A DNA stretch of 64,000 bases from Azospirillum brasilense (GCF_008365405.1 NZ_QOKV01000018.1:62001-126000); one strand, 5' to 3'; counted from the stretch's first letter, positions 17,365 through 28,947 are shown. Notes: generated from the sequence alone by a model not told the origin. Translations and numbers: made by a program.

Positions 17365-19847
17365 CGCGGGTCTCCTGCCGGTGCGAAGCGTTGCCAGATC
17401 GCCCGATAGGCGTCCTCCAGATCGCGGGCGAAGCGGTCGCCATCGAACAGCGGGCTGGCCGCCCGCGCCGCCGCCAGCCGCGCCTTCAGCCCGGCCAGCC
17501 GCTGCGGATCGCGGGCGAGGTCGAGGGCCAGCGCCTCGTAGGCCGCCAGTGAGTCGGTCACCAGTTCCGGCAGCCCCACCGTGTCGAGCAGGCTGGCCGC
17601 CACCCGCCCGGCGAAGGTCCCGCCGCGGCAGGTCACCACGGGAAGCCCGGTCCACAGCGCGTCGCTGGCCGTGGTGTGGGCGTTGTAGGGCAGCGTGTCG
17701 AGGAACAGATTGGCCAGCCGGTGCCGCGCCAGATGCTCCGCCAGGGGCCGCGGCGGCGCGAAGACGAGGCGCTCCGGTGCCACCCCGCGGGCCGCCGCCT
17801 CGCGCCGCAGGTTGCCGGCGACCAGCGGGTTGCCGGCGTAGAGCCACAGCACGCTCCCCGGCACGGCGCGCAGCAGCCGCGCCCAGACGTCGAACACAGC
17901 GGGCGTCAGCTTGTAGGGGCTGTTGAAGCAGCAGAAGACGAAGCCATCCTCCGGCAGGCCGCAGTTGGCGCGCGACGGCGTGCGCTCGGCGATGGCCCGG
18001 TGGCGGTCGTTGGGCTGGTAGCAATGGGGGAGCCGCACCACCGCCTCGCTGTAGAAGTCCTCCTCGCCCGGCGGGATGGTCACCGCGTCGGCCAGGATCA
18101 CGTCGATGAAGTCCGCCCCCATGGTGCCGGGATAGCCCAGCCAGTTCACCTGCACCGGGGCGGGACGCGCCGCCAGGATCGCCGTGCGGGCGAAGGCCGT
18201 GTAGCCCTTGAGGTCCACCAGGATGTCGATGCCGTCGGCGGCGATGGCTTGCGCGGCGTCGCGGTCGGAGCGGTCGCGCAGATCCACGAAGCGCTCGACC
18301 GCCGCGGTCAGTCGGCGGCGCATTGGGCTGCCGTCGTCGATGCCGGTGGAATAGGCGGCGACGGCGAAGCGCGTCCGGTCGTGCCGCTCCAGAAGCTCCG
18401 CCATCAGATAGGCGGTGGCGTGCTCATGGAAATCGGCGGAGAGGTAGCCGATGCGCAGGCGCCCGCCGGCAGGGACGGCAGGCCGGGCCACCGTCGGCAC
18501 GCCGCGCGCCTTCTGCCGCGCCCAATGCTCCGCCGCCGCCCGCTGGTCCGCCGGGGTCGTGTCCACCGCCAGCAGGCCGAAGGGCGGCACACCCAGCGCC
18601 CCGGCGCGCATCCGTCCGATCAGGTCGCGTTCCAGCGCCGGCAGGTCGCGCCAGTCGCAGGCGTGCCTCTGCTGCTGCACCAGCTGCGCCAGCGCCGGGT
18701 TGTAGGCGGGGGAGAGCCGGCGGACGCGGCGGAGGGCCTCGATGGACGGCGCGATCCGGTCCGCCAGCGTCGCGGCGGCGGCCAGATCCTCCCAGCCCGC
18801 CGATTCGCCGGGGTCGAGCGCTACCGCCCGGCGCAGCGCGTCGAGCCCGGCGTCCGGCCGCAAGGCGCCGGTCAGCGTCTGGCCGAGAATCCGCCACGCC
18901 GCAGCATGCTCCGGATACCTCCCGATCGCACCGCCCAGCACCGCCAGGGCGCCCACCGTGTCGTGCAGGCCGCGCAGCTCCGCCGCCAGATTGACCGCCG
19001 CCGCCGGGAAGTCGGGCTGGAGTTGAAGAACCGTCCGGTATTCCGCCACCGCCGCCTCCCGCCGGCCGGCGGCGGCGAGCGCGTTGGCGAGGTTGTGGCG
19101 CAGGGCGGGATCGTCGGGCACCAGCCGCACCGCCACCGCGTTCACCCATACCGCCTCGGCCCAGCGACCCGCCGCGTGGGCGGCGTTGCCCAGCAGCATC
19201 CAACCATGCCGGTCCGCCGGATTCAGCGCCGCCATGCGGCGGCCGATCCGCGACGCCTCGTCCCGGCGCCCGGCGGCCAGGGCAAGAACGCCGAGATTGT
19301 TCAGGGACACCGCGTGCTCCGGATTGCGCGACAGCGCCTCGCGGTAGGCGGTTTCGGCCTCGCCGGTCCGGCCCAGAGCGTCCAGCGCGACCCCCAGATT
19401 CTTCCAGGTGCCGGCGTCCTCCGGCCGGTGGTGAAGGGCCTCGCGGTAGGCCGCCTCCGCCGCGCCGGGGCGGTCCTGCTCCTGAAGCGCCACACCCAGA
19501 TTGTTCCACACCTCGCCCAGACCGGGGCAGGCCGCCAGGACGGCGCGGTAATGCGGCTCGGCCTCCACCGGACGCCCCTGGGCGTGAAGAGCCAGCGCCA
19601 CCCCGTAATGGGCGTCAGGGGAGTCGGGTGCCAGCTTCAGCGCCGCGGCGTAGACCGCCCCCGCCGGCCCCCATTGCGACAGGCCGGCCAGCAGGCTACC
19701 GAAATCCAGATAGATCTCCGCGTCCCTGCGCAGGGCCAGCGCCTGCTGGAACAGCGCCACGGCGTCCCGCACGCGGCCTTCGCGCTGGGCGACGATGGCC
19801 TGCCGGTGCAGAGCGGCGGCCCGTTCGGCGGTTTCGGAAAGGTCCAT
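17361..19847 (-). CDS. TPR protein with O-GlcNAc-transferase-like (GT41) catalytic domain
   Basis: The 828-residue cytoplasmic protein has about ten tetratricopeptide repeats (residues 10-390), each with the usual W/LG-Y/A-P spacing, followed by a GT41 catalytic region (about 455-820). Catalytic landmarks are RIGYLSADFHEHATAYL, QVNWLGYPGTMGADFIDVI, FCCFNSPYKLTP and LPYNAHTTASDALWTGLPVV. This is the SPINDLY/OGT architecture; bacterial members glycosylate proteins or assemble glycans. It overlaps the GT7-like gene by 4 bp and follows a GT-A-like gene by 10 bp, so the group works as one operon. Confidence 0.93.
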   Translation of the reverse strand: MDLSETAERAAALHRQAIVAQREGRVRDAVALFQQALALRRDAEIYLDFGSLLAGLSQWGPAGAVYAAALKLAPDSPDAHYGVALALHAQGRPVEAEPHYRAVLAACPGLGEVWNNLGVALQEQDRPGAAEAAYREALHHRPEDAGTWKNLGVALDALGRTGEAETAYREALSRNPEHAVSLNNLGVLALAAGRRDEASRIGRRMAALNPADRHGWMLLGNAAHAAGRWAEAVWVNAVAVRLVPDDPALRHNLANALAAAGRREAAVAEYRTVLQLQPDFPAAAVNLAAELRGLHDTVGALAVLGGAIGRYPEHAAAWRILGQTLTGALRPDAGLDALRRAVALDPGESAGWEDLAAAATLADRIAPSIEALRRVRRLSPAYNPALAQLVQQQRHACDWRDLPALERDLIGRMRAGALGVPPFGLLAVDTTPADQRAAAEHWARQKARGVPTVARPAVPAGGRLRIGYLSADFHEHATAYLMAELLERHDRTRFAVAAYSTGIDDGSPMRRRLTAAVERFVDLRDRSDRDAAQAIAADGIDILVDLKGYTAFARTAILAARPAPVQVNWLGYPGTMGADFIDVILADAVTIPPGEEDFYSEAVVRLPHCYQPNDRHRAIAERTPSRANCGLPEDGFVFCCFNSPYKLTPAVFDVWARLLRAVPGSVLWLYAGNPLVAGNLRREAAARGVAPERLVFAPPRPLAEHLARHRLANLFLDTLPYNAHTTASDALWTGLPVVTCRGGTFAGRVAASLLDTVGLPELVTDSLAAYEALALDLARDPQRLAGLKARLAAARAASPLFDGDRFARDLEDAYRAIWQRFAPAGDPR

Positions 19848-19857
19848 GGGCGCCCCC

Positions 19858-20580
19858 TCAATCCCGCTGGCGGGTGTGCAGCAGGATGCGCGGAATCTCC
19901 GGCGGGCGGCGGTCGTCGCCCCATTGCGAGATGTCGGGGATCGTGCTGACCCCGCGGCGGCGGGCCAGCAGGCTGAGGATGCTCTGGTCGTGCCGGTGGT
20001 CGCGGAACTCCGGGTAGTTGGGCTTGCCGCACTCGTTCGGAGCGTCGGTGAGGATGCGCTCGTCCTGAGCGAAGCGCAGCCATTCGGAGACGAAGGCGAT
20101 GGTTTCCGGCGTCCGTTCGCAGACGATGAAACTCGCCAGGATCTGGGTGGCGTCGGTGTATTCGGGCCGGTCCAGCCGCATGAAATGGAAGCAGTCCCGC
20201 TTGGTCCAGCCGCGGTTCTTGAATTCGTCCTGGAGCGTGAACAGCAGGATGGGCAGCTCGCGCCGTTCCCGGCACAGCTCGATCACCGGGTCCGCGCGGT
20301 GCACGAAATGGGCGCCGCTGTCGCAGTAGAACAGCACGTCGCCGTCCTTCAGATGGTCGCGCAGCAGGGTCCAGATGGCCCAGGGCTTCCACAGCCAATA
20401 GCCCGCGCCGCGCGGCTGGTCGAGGATGAAGCGGTTGCGCTCGACGAAGGCCGGGTCGATGTGCCCGCGGCCCAGCATGGCCACGGAGTCGAAGCCGCCG
20501 ATGTCCATCCCGCTCCGCGCGTTGCGCTTCTGCGCCGCCAGAAAGGCCCCGTCCGCGTAATTCAGAAGCACCCGCGCCAT
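19858..20580 (-). CDS. GT-A-type glycosyltransferase-like protein
   Basis: The 240-residue protein contains GYWLWKPW and VLFYCDSGAHF, a pairing common in small capsule or lipopolysaccharide transferases of GT32/GT8-like fold where the aspartate of CDSGA would take the DXD role. A later block, NECGKPNYPEFRDHRHDQSI, resembles the acceptor region of such proteins. ATG 20580 is chosen; a longer open frame to 20811 overlaps the fucosyltransferase gene. It lies 19 bp after that gene and 10 bp before the TPR-GT41 gene. The sugar is unknown. Confidence 0.65.
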   Translation of the reverse strand: MARVLLNYADGAFLAAQKRNARSGMDIGGFDSVAMLGRGHIDPAFVERNRFILDQPRGAGYWLWKPWAIWTLLRDHLKDGDVLFYCDSGAHFVHRADPVIELCRERRELPILLFTLQDEFKNRGWTKRDCFHFMRLDRPEYTDATQILASFIVCERTPETIAFVSEWLRFAQDERILTDAPNECGKPNYPEFRDHRHDQSILSLLARRRGVSTIPDISQWGDDRRPPEIPRILLHTRQRD

Positions 20581-20599
20581 TCCGCCTCCCCTCCGGCCC

Positions 20600-21577
20600 T
20601 TACAGCCGGCTTTCGATCCAGTCGGCGAGGCGGTAGGCGTCGAAATAGAACTCCTCCGTCCCCAGGAAGGGCGCCACGGCGCGGTGGGCGCAATAGGCGT
20701 CGTAATCGTTGTCCACCGCCAGGATGTGCTCCACCGCCTCCCCGTCCGTGGCGAAGCGCGACACGTCGATGAAACTGCCGGCCGCCACCTCCCGCTCCAG
20801 GTCGGGATCACCCCAATAGAGCGGCACCGCCCCGGCCTGGAAGACGTCGAGGATCTTCTCCGTCAGATAGCCGGGATGGCTGGCGTTCTCGAAGGCGAAG
20901 GCGAAGCGGTAGCGTTCGAAGACGCGGATCTTCGCCAGCCAGCCCATCCTGACGACGCTGCCGGTGTTGTTCAGGTGCCAGCCCACCGAATCGACGCGCC
21001 GCCGCCCGTCCAGCGCCGGGAAGAAGCGGTTGCGGCGCTCGCCGTTCGGGTTCTTGTAGAGGAAGGCGCAGAAGCCGCGCTCCGCGAAGGCCGCCCGCGT
21101 CGGCGGCGCCGGCGGCAGCACGGGCGAGCAGAAATGCGGCACCGCCCCTTCCCGCATGTGCTCGTAGGCGTGCATGACGTAGAGCGGCAGGCGGTAATGG
21201 CGCGGGTCATCGACGCGGTCGAAGGACACCGCCATGTCGAAGCCGTCCAGCGGCGGACGCACATTCTCCCCGGTGAAGAACAGGGTGCGGCGGCTGCGCG
21301 CCTCCCGGTGCCGCCCGCCGAAGACCGACACGATGGCGAGGTCGCTGTCGTTCTCGACCACCGACAGGTCGAAGCGGCTGGATAAAATCTCGATGAAGAA
21401 GTTCGTGCCGGAGTCGAACTCCGGCCAAAAGTCGTGGAAGGCCAGCTTCAGCCGCGGCTTGCCGCCGCGCCGTCCGCGGTAGGGACCGTGCAGCAGGAAA
21501 CGGTCGAGCCGCTCCGGATCGCCGCCGGGCTTCGCCAGGAATTCCTCAAGAAACACGCTTGTCCGCTGATCGAGCAT
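20600..21577 (-). CDS. GT10 family fucosyltransferase-like protein
   Basis: The 325-residue protein holds the alpha-1,3/4-fucosyltransferase signature: FAFAFENASHPGYLTEKI followed by AGAVPLYWGDPD (about residues 217-250), the GDP-fucose site of GT10. The first-half VGWHLNNTG segment is also family-like. ATG 21577 is used; the frame to 21775 runs toward tRNA-Phe. It is the first gene of a four-gene glycosyltransferase operon. GT10 enzymes in bacteria make Lewis-type decorations on surface glycans; other acceptors are possible. Confidence 0.88.
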   Translation of the reverse strand: MLDQRTSVFLEEFLAKPGGDPERLDRFLLHGPYRGRRGGKPRLKLAFHDFWPEFDSGTNFFIEILSSRFDLSVVENDSDLAIVSVFGGRHREARSRRTLFFTGENVRPPLDGFDMAVSFDRVDDPRHYRLPLYVMHAYEHMREGAVPHFCSPVLPPAPPTRAAFAERGFCAFLYKNPNGERRNRFFPALDGRRRVDSVGWHLNNTGSVVRMGWLAKIRVFERYRFAFAFENASHPGYLTEKILDVFQAGAVPLYWGDPDLEREVAAGSFIDVSRFATDGEAVEHILAVDNDYDAYCAHRAVAPFLGTEEFYFDAYRLADWIESRL

Positions 21578-21742
21578 CCCGCCATCCGTGCCGGATCGTT
21601 GCGCGACGCACGATACGGTCGCCGCGGCGCGAACGCCACCCCTTCCGCGCGCTCGCCAGACCGGGGGACGCGGCGCAAACAACAAAAACGCCCCGCGGAT
21701 GACGGAGCGTTCGCAACACCACGATCCCGTAAGGGAATGAAG

Positions 21743-21818
21743 TGGTGCCCAGGGACGGAGTCGAACCGCCGACACGGGGATTTTCAGTCCCCTGCTCTAC
21801 CAACTGAGCTACCTGGGC
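21743..21818 (-). tRNA. tRNA-Phe (GAA)
   Basis: Read on the minus strand this is a 76-nt tRNA with acceptor stem GCCCAGG/CCTGGGC, D-loop AGCTCAGTTGGTAGAGC, anticodon loop CTGAAAA with anticodon GAA, T-loop GGTTCGACTCC and encoded CCA. It sits at the 5' side of the glycosyltransferase operon and downstream of yacG, the usual place for tRNA-Phe in alphaproteobacteria. Confidence 0.97.
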
Positions 21819-21916
21819 ACCGAGGCCGCGGTGGAAACCGCGGCGCGTCGAGGCGCGCTTTGTAGGCAAATTCGCCGGGCCTGTCCAGCCCTAAAATGCA
21901 CAAATCCGCCGCCCCG

Positions 21917-22102
21917 TCACTCGCGCTCGTCGGCCTCTTCGGCGTCCGGGCGGTCGGGGCTTTCGATGCGGTAGACGCCCCCCAGCCAGCGCGACAAATC
22001 CACGTCGGCGCAGCGCTTGGAGCAGAAGGGCTTGGTCTCCGCCGCCGCCGGACGGCCGCAGATCGGGCAGGCTTTCTCGACAGGCTTTTGGTTGTCGTTC
22101 AT
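21917..22102 (-). CDS. yacG: DNA gyrase inhibitor YacG (zinc-binding)
   Basis: The 61-residue protein has the four-cysteine zinc knuckle of YacG (Cys12, Cys15, Cys27, Cys31; CPICG and FCSKRC), then the conserved DLSRWLGGVYRI and an acidic tail. In Escherichia coli YacG binds GyrB and inhibits gyrase. It follows the RNase E/G gene by 3 bp in the conserved infA-maf-RNase-yacG order. Confidence 0.93.
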   Translation of the reverse strand: MNDNQKPVEKACPICGRPAAAETKPFCSKRCADVDLSRWLGGVYRIESPDRPDAEEADERE

Positions 22103-22105
22103 CGC

Positions 22106-23347
22106 TCAATCCTCCACCGCCACCCTGCGGCCGGTTCCCAGCAGATCGGCCAGGGCCGTGCCGCGCCGGGCGCGGGTCATCTCCACCAGGCCCAGCTTGG
22201 ACAGGCCATAGACCTGGGTCTGCGCCGGGTCGTCCTCCACCGCGCGGGACAGGGCGTTCAGCAGCCGTTCGGCGTCGCCCCGGTTGCGCATGTTGACGAA
22301 ATCGACGACGACGATCCCCCCGGCGTTGCGCAGGCGCAGTTGCCGGGCGATCTCCGCCGCCGCCTCCAGATTGACGTCCAGCGGGTTGCCGCGCTCCCCC
22401 GCGTTGACGTCCACGACGGTCATCGCCTCGGTCCGCTCGATGACCAGCGACCCGCCGCCGGACAGCGGCACCCGCGTGCCGAGCAGCGTGTCGATTTCAG
22501 CGTCGAGGTCGCGCAGGTCGAACAGCCGCTGCCGGCCGTCCGACGGCGCGGCCAGCAGCCGGGCGTCGAAGGGCTCCACCCGCTCCTCCAGGTCCGGCGC
22601 GCGGTCGGCGCACCATTCGGCAAGGTCGCGGGCCAGGGCCGCATCGTCCACGATGATCCGCGACGGGGCGCCCGCCCCATGCTCGATCAGGGCGCGGCGC
22701 GGCGCGTCGGGGCCGGGCAGCAGCAGAGTGGGTCCGCCGCCCCGCTCCGCCGCGTCGCGGATGGACCGCCACGCCAGATGCAGCGCGTCCGACTCCGCGG
22801 CCAGAAGCCCGTCCGGCGCCGTGGCGGCGCCCGCCCGAACGATCCAGCCGGCGCCGGGGGCGATGTCCTGGATGCGGCGGGCCAGTTCGGTGCGCTCCGG
22901 CCCGCTGCCAAGACGCTTCGACACCGCCACGTCGCGTCCCAGCGGCGCGTGCACCAGGAAGCGGCCCGGCAGGGTAATGTCCATGGTCAGGGACGGCCCC
23001 TTGGCCCCGGTGGCGTCGGCCTTCACCTGCACCAGCACGGTCTGGCCGGTGCGCAGCAGGTTGCCGATCCGCTCGCCCTTGGCCTTCGGGCGCCCCTGCG
23101 GCCCGCGGGCGTCCAGCGCCGAGAGCAGGCCGGACTTTCCGGTGCCGAGATCGACGAAGGCGCCATCCAGCCCCGTCGCGATGCGCTCCACCCGGCCCAG
23201 GAACACATGGCCCAGCAGGGAGGGACGCTCGGCATGGTCGATGTAGAGGTCGGTCAGCCGGCCGCCGGTCAGCACGGCGGCCCGCGTCAGCGGACCCTCA
23301 CGGTCGATCAGGATTTCCGATGCGGCGCCGACGGTGGTCCCCGTCAC
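22106..23347 (-). CDS. rng: ribonuclease E/G family endoribonuclease
   Basis: The 413-residue enzyme has the RNase E/G core: an S1-like RNA-binding region (GHVFLGRVERIATGLDGAFVD) and the DNase-I-like catalytic part with TVVDVNAGE and IVVVDFVNM, the two metal-binding aspartates. It lacks the long degradosome tail of RNase E and the ordinary zinc-link CPxCxG is not obvious, so it is a short RNase G-like form. GTG 23347 overlaps the maf stop by 4 bp (GTGA), giving coupling; the longer frame to 23491 lies inside maf. Another RNase E is expected elsewhere. Confidence 0.9.
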   Translation of the reverse strand: MTGTTVGAASEILIDREGPLTRAAVLTGGRLTDLYIDHAERPSLLGHVFLGRVERIATGLDGAFVDLGTGKSGLLSALDARGPQGRPKAKGERIGNLLRTGQTVLVQVKADATGAKGPSLTMDITLPGRFLVHAPLGRDVAVSKRLGSGPERTELARRIQDIAPGAGWIVRAGAATAPDGLLAAESDALHLAWRSIRDAAERGGGPTLLLPGPDAPRRALIEHGAGAPSRIIVDDAALARDLAEWCADRAPDLEERVEPFDARLLAAPSDGRQRLFDLRDLDAEIDTLLGTRVPLSGGGSLVIERTEAMTVVDVNAGERGNPLDVNLEAAAEIARQLRLRNAGGIVVVDFVNMRNRGDAERLLNALSRAVEDDPAQTQVYGLSKLGLVEMTRARRGTALADLLGTGRRVAVED

Positions 23348-23949
23348 GGCAGCGGGAACCCCGCGCCGCGCAGCAGCGCCGCCACCTCGAACAGGGGCAG
23401 CCCGACCACGTTGCTGTAGGAGCCGCCGATCCAGCGGACATGGGCCGCCGCCCGCCCCTGGATCGCGTAGCCGCCGGCCTTGCCCTGCCATTCGCCGCAG
23501 GCGATGTAGGATTCGGTCTCTTCGTGGGACAGCGACTTGAAAGTCACGTCGGTGCGCACCAGCCGATCCGACCGGCGCAAGACCTCGCCGTCGCCGGTGG
23601 GCGACAGCAGCACGACTCCGCCGAACACCCGGTGACGCCGCCCGGACAGCAGGCCGAGGCAGGCGCGCGCCTGCTTCTCCTCCTCCGCCTTGGGCAGGAT
23701 GCGGCGGCCGCAGGCGACCACCGTGTCGGCGGCCAGCACGAAGGCGCCGGGATGGCGCGCGGCCACCGCAGCGGCCTTCTCACCGGCCAGACGCAGCGCG
23801 TGCTGGGGCGGAAGCTCCCGCGGCAGGGGCGATTCGTCGATGTCTGCGGGGTCGACCGCGTCCGGCACCACGCCGATCTGGCGCAACAGGTCGAGCCGGC
23901 GGGGCGAGGCGGACGCCAGCACGAGCCGGTGGGTGGTTTCGGTGCTCAT
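23344..23949 (-). CDS. maf: Maf/YhdE-family nucleotide pyrophosphatase
   Basis: The 201-residue protein starts with RLVLASASPRRLDLL, the Maf signature that forms part of the nucleotide site, and carries VLAADTVVACG and the AIQGRAAAHV block. Maf proteins hydrolyse dTTP, UTP or modified pyrimidine nucleotides. ATG 23949 is used; an upstream frame to 24009 overlaps infA. It lies between infA and the RNase gene in an order common across alphaproteobacteria. Confidence 0.92.
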   Translation of the reverse strand: MSTETTHRLVLASASPRRLDLLRQIGVVPDAVDPADIDESPLPRELPPQHALRLAGEKAAAVAARHPGAFVLAADTVVACGRRILPKAEEEKQARACLGLLSGRRHRVFGGVVLLSPTGDGEVLRRSDRLVRTDVTFKSLSHEETESYIACGEWQGKAGGYAIQGRAAAHVRWIGGSYSNVVGLPLFEVAALLRGAGFPLP

Positions 23950-24005
23950 AACGCGGGGAGGATGGCCGACGGTGGAAACCGGTTCAACGCGGAAAACCGG
24001 TTCAA

Positions 24006-24224
24006 TCACTTGAACCGGAACGTGATCCGGCCCTTGGTCAGGTCGTAGGGCGTCATCTCGACGTTGACGCGGTCACCGGCCAGCACGCGGATGCGGTTCT
24101 TGCGCATCTTGCCGGAGGTGTGCGCCAGCACTTCATGCTCGTTGTCGAGCTTCACACGGAACATCGCGTTCGGCAGCAGCTCGACGACGGTTCCGGAGAA
24201 CTCGATCAGATCTTCCTTAGCCAT
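24006..24224 (-). CDS. infA: translation initiation factor IF-1
   Basis: The 72-residue OB-fold protein has the universal IF-1 sequence (NAMFRVKLDNEHEVLAHTSGKMRKNRIRV). It binds the ribosomal A site during initiation. The length is exact for bacterial IF-1. It is followed by maf, RNase E/G and yacG. Confidence 0.98.
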   Translation of the reverse strand: MAKEDLIEFSGTVVELLPNAMFRVKLDNEHEVLAHTSGKMRKNRIRVLAGDRVNVEMTPYDLTKGRITFRFK

Positions 24225-24366
24225 AGCCCCTTAAGTCCGTAACAGTTTCGAGGCAATAACTGACCTCCCGAAGCCGCCCGGTCAAGGGGGATTCCACCGG
24301 GGGCGGTGAGCCTCCGGCGTGGGGGTTGGCCAAAGCCTTCCAGATGGGACGGAAACAGCCGGCGGT

Positions 24367-25434
24367 TCAGCCGAACGGGTTTCCGTCGCCGTTTTCATAC
24401 TCCGACGCGCCGTCCGCGTCCATGCCCGCGGTGCCGCCGAGCGCCGCCGACTGGAAAGAACTGAGCGGCGACGGGCCGCCGTCAAGCCGGACACGGGGTT
24501 CCGCGGCCTGCGCGATGCGCTCGAACATCTCCTTCTGGTCAGTGTCCATGCGCCGCGTCAGCCGCGCGACGGTCTCCGACGCGGTGAGTTCCCGGCCCGA
24601 GGCACGGTCGTAGAAGAGGCCGCGGTTGCTCCGCGCCGCGGCGGGCAGAAGCTCCGCGGCGGCCGCCCTGGGCGACGACTCGGCGGCGCGGATCAGCTTG
24701 GCGGCCCCGCCCACCCCCAGCACATAGGCGATGCGGCTCTCGGTCTCCGACACCGGGCGCTTCAGCCGCTCCTCCAGCCGGTCGCGCCCCTCGGACAGGT
24801 AGCGCGCGGCCATGCCGGCGGACAGATCGACGTCGTGGCGCAGCGCCAGGATCTGGCGGCGCACCGCCGGGTCCTTGACCGAGGGGATGCCGTTGCGGCT
24901 CTGGATCGCGCTCGCCAGTTCCCCCTGGCCGTAGGCGGCGCCATGGCGGCGGAACAGGTCCAGCCACGTCCGTTCCAGGAACTGGAACGGACCGGCGGCG
25001 GAGCTGGAGCGGTTGCGGGCCGCCGGGTCGAGCCCGCTTTCTTGGGTCGCCTGGGCGAGGATGGCGGTGAAGCTGTGGCCCGACAGGCCGGCGACCTGCT
25101 GGGCCGCCAGAACCACCTGCCCGGCGGCGGGGTTGCCGGCCAAGGCGGTGCTGATGGCCGTCGGCTGCTGGGCGGAGACCGTGGGGGCGTCGGGCTTGCG
25201 GGCGGGAAACGGCACGCGGGTCCCATCGGCAAGCTGGATCGGCGCCTCCGGCTTCGTCGCCGGCAGGGGCGGAACCTTCTGTCCGTTGGCCAGCCGCCCG
25301 CGCGGAACCGGCTGGACCTCCGCCAGCGCGCTTTGGAACGACCCGCCCGACGCGGCGCCAGCCGAGGATGGTGACGCGGGGACGTCCGGCTTGCGCTCGG
25401 GAATCGGGGCGAGTGGAGGCAGCGCGACCTTCAT
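24367..25434 (-). CDS. lytic transglycosylase-like (SLT fold) protein
   Basis: The 355-residue protein has a proline-rich N-terminal part and a lysozyme-like SLT region at about residues 120-175, with the motif AQATQESGLDPAARN (catalytic Glu in QESG) and AAGPFQFLERTWLDLF. It lacks a clear signal peptide, so export by another route or a cytoplasmic or phage-like origin is possible. C-terminal residues are low-complexity. It lies between infA and a hybrid kinase, inside an otherwise conserved block. The likely substrate is peptidoglycan. Confidence 0.8.
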   Translation of the reverse strand: MKVALPPLAPIPERKPDVPASPSSAGAASGGSFQSALAEVQPVPRGRLANGQKVPPLPATKPEAPIQLADGTRVPFPARKPDAPTVSAQQPTAISTALAGNPAAGQVVLAAQQVAGLSGHSFTAILAQATQESGLDPAARNRSSSAAGPFQFLERTWLDLFRRHGAAYGQGELASAIQSRNGIPSVKDPAVRRQILALRHDVDLSAGMAARYLSEGRDRLEERLKRPVSETESRIAYVLGVGGAAKLIRAAESSPRAAAAELLPAAARSNRGLFYDRASGRELTASETVARLTRRMDTDQKEMFERIAQAAEPRVRLDGGPSPLSSFQSAALGGTAGMDADGASEYENGDGNPFG

Positions 25435-25544
25435 GGAACACCGGAACCGTCAAACCGGAACCGCTCTGGCGGAACCCTTCACCGCAGCTTTAGCACAAAA
25501 GCCTTAATTTTTCTTAATCATTGACCGGATCATGGCGGCGGGCC

Positions 25545-27854
<2,310 letters not shown>

Positions 27855-27986
27855 GCGAAGAACCTCTCAAGGACCTCTAGAGACTAGGCGGAGGTGCGCA
27901 CGTCGTTCGATGATTCATCTCAATACCACCTCAACCCATCCTTGAAAAAGGACTTCACAAAATCCCGCTGCCGAACTGGCGGACGA

Positions 27987-28448
27987 TCACACCGTCGGGC
28001 CGCGGGACAACGGAAACCGCTCCTTGACCCTGTTCAGCAGCCCGTCCCGCACCTTGCGGTAGGCGTCCAGCATGGCCTCGCGGTTGCCGTCCACAAGGGT
28101 GGGGTCGAAGGTGTTCCAGAACTCCACCTCGCAGGCCATCGTGCGGGTCATTTCGATGGCGCGGTGCTGCGCCTCCGGCGACAGCGACACGATCAGGTCG
28201 AAATTCGTGTCCTCCAGATCCTCGAAGCTGCGGCAGCGGTGGCGGGACAGGTCGATGCCCATCTCCTCCATCACCGCCACGGCGAAGGGATCGACCTCGT
28301 CGCCCTCGCGCACGCCGACCGAATCGACATAGACGCGCGTGCCGTGGAAATGCCGCATGATCGCCGCCGCCATCGGGGAGCGGATCATGTTGTAGGTGCA
28401 GGCGAACAACACGCTCGTCACGGGGAGCGGTTGCAGCACCGGGGCCAT
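27987..28448 (-). CDS. low-molecular-weight protein tyrosine phosphatase-like protein
   Basis: The 153-residue protein contains the CX5R active-site loop (Cys17 to Arg23, CTYNMIRS) near the N-terminus and a DP pair near FDPTLVDG, matching the LMW-PTP/arsenate-reductase fold. The loop differs from the usual CxGNICRS, so activity on phosphotyrosine or arsenate is uncertain. It follows UPF0262 and hisD in an order widely kept in alphaproteobacteria, usually ending at infA. Confidence 0.85.
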   Translation of the reverse strand: MAPVLQPLPVTSVLFACTYNMIRSPMAAAIMRHFHGTRVYVDSVGVREGDEVDPFAVAVMEEMGIDLSRHRCRSFEDLEDTNFDLIVSLSPEAQHRAIEMTRTMACEVEFWNTFDPTLVDGNREAMLDAYRKVRDGLLNRVKERFPLSRGPTV

Positions 28449-28464
28449 GCGCCGCCCGACCCCG

Positions 28465-28947
28465 TCAGCCGCGGATGTGGAGGACGCAGATCAGCGTGAA
28501 CAGCCGACGCGCCGTCTGGAGATCCATTTCGACCTTGCCGGCCAGCCGTTCGCGCAGCATCTCCGATCCTTCGTTGTGCAGGCCGCGGCGCCCCATGTCG
28601 ATCGCCTCGATCTGCGAGGGCGAGGAGCGCTTGATCGCCTGGTAGTAGCTTTCGCAGATCAGGAAATAGTCCCGGACGATCGACCGGAAGCCGGTCACCG
28701 GCAGGGTGATCTTGTCCAGCGCGCTGTCGTCGTCGCGCCGCACGTCGAAGACCAACCGGTTGTCCTCGATCGACAGATGCAGGTGGTAGGGGCCGCAATC
28801 GGCGTGGTCGCAGGGGCAGAACTCGTTGTCTTCGAGCAGGTCGAAGATGGCAACCGCGCGCTCGTGCTCCACCTCCGGCTTGCGCCGGATCACGGTCTTC
28901 TCGTCGAGCGTCACGTGGACGATGCGGCGGTTGCCCTTCGTGCTCAC
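28465..28947 (-). CDS. UPF0262 family protein
   Basis: The 160-residue protein is a recognisable UPF0262 member: RRIVHVTLDE at the start, PYHLHLSIEDNRLVFDVR in the middle, and DMGRRGLHNEGSEMLRERL near the end. The family is essentially alphaproteobacterial and has no known function. It starts at GTG 28947, overlapping the hisD stop by 4 bp (GTGA), and precedes the phosphatase gene, the usual neighbourhood. Confidence 0.9.
   Translation of the reverse strand: MSTKGNRRIVHVTLDEKTVIRRKPEVEHERAVAIFDLLEDNEFCPCDHADCGPYHLHLSIEDNRLVFDVRRDDDSALDKITLPVTGFRSIVRDYFLICESYYQAIKRSSPSQIEAIDMGRRGLHNEGSEMLRERLAGKVEMDLQTARRLFTLICVLHIRG

Noticed and set aside
21743..21818. Genomic island integrated at tRNA-Phe
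   Set aside because: No integrase and no repeated tRNA 3' end were found on the glycosyltransferase side, although the position is suggestive.
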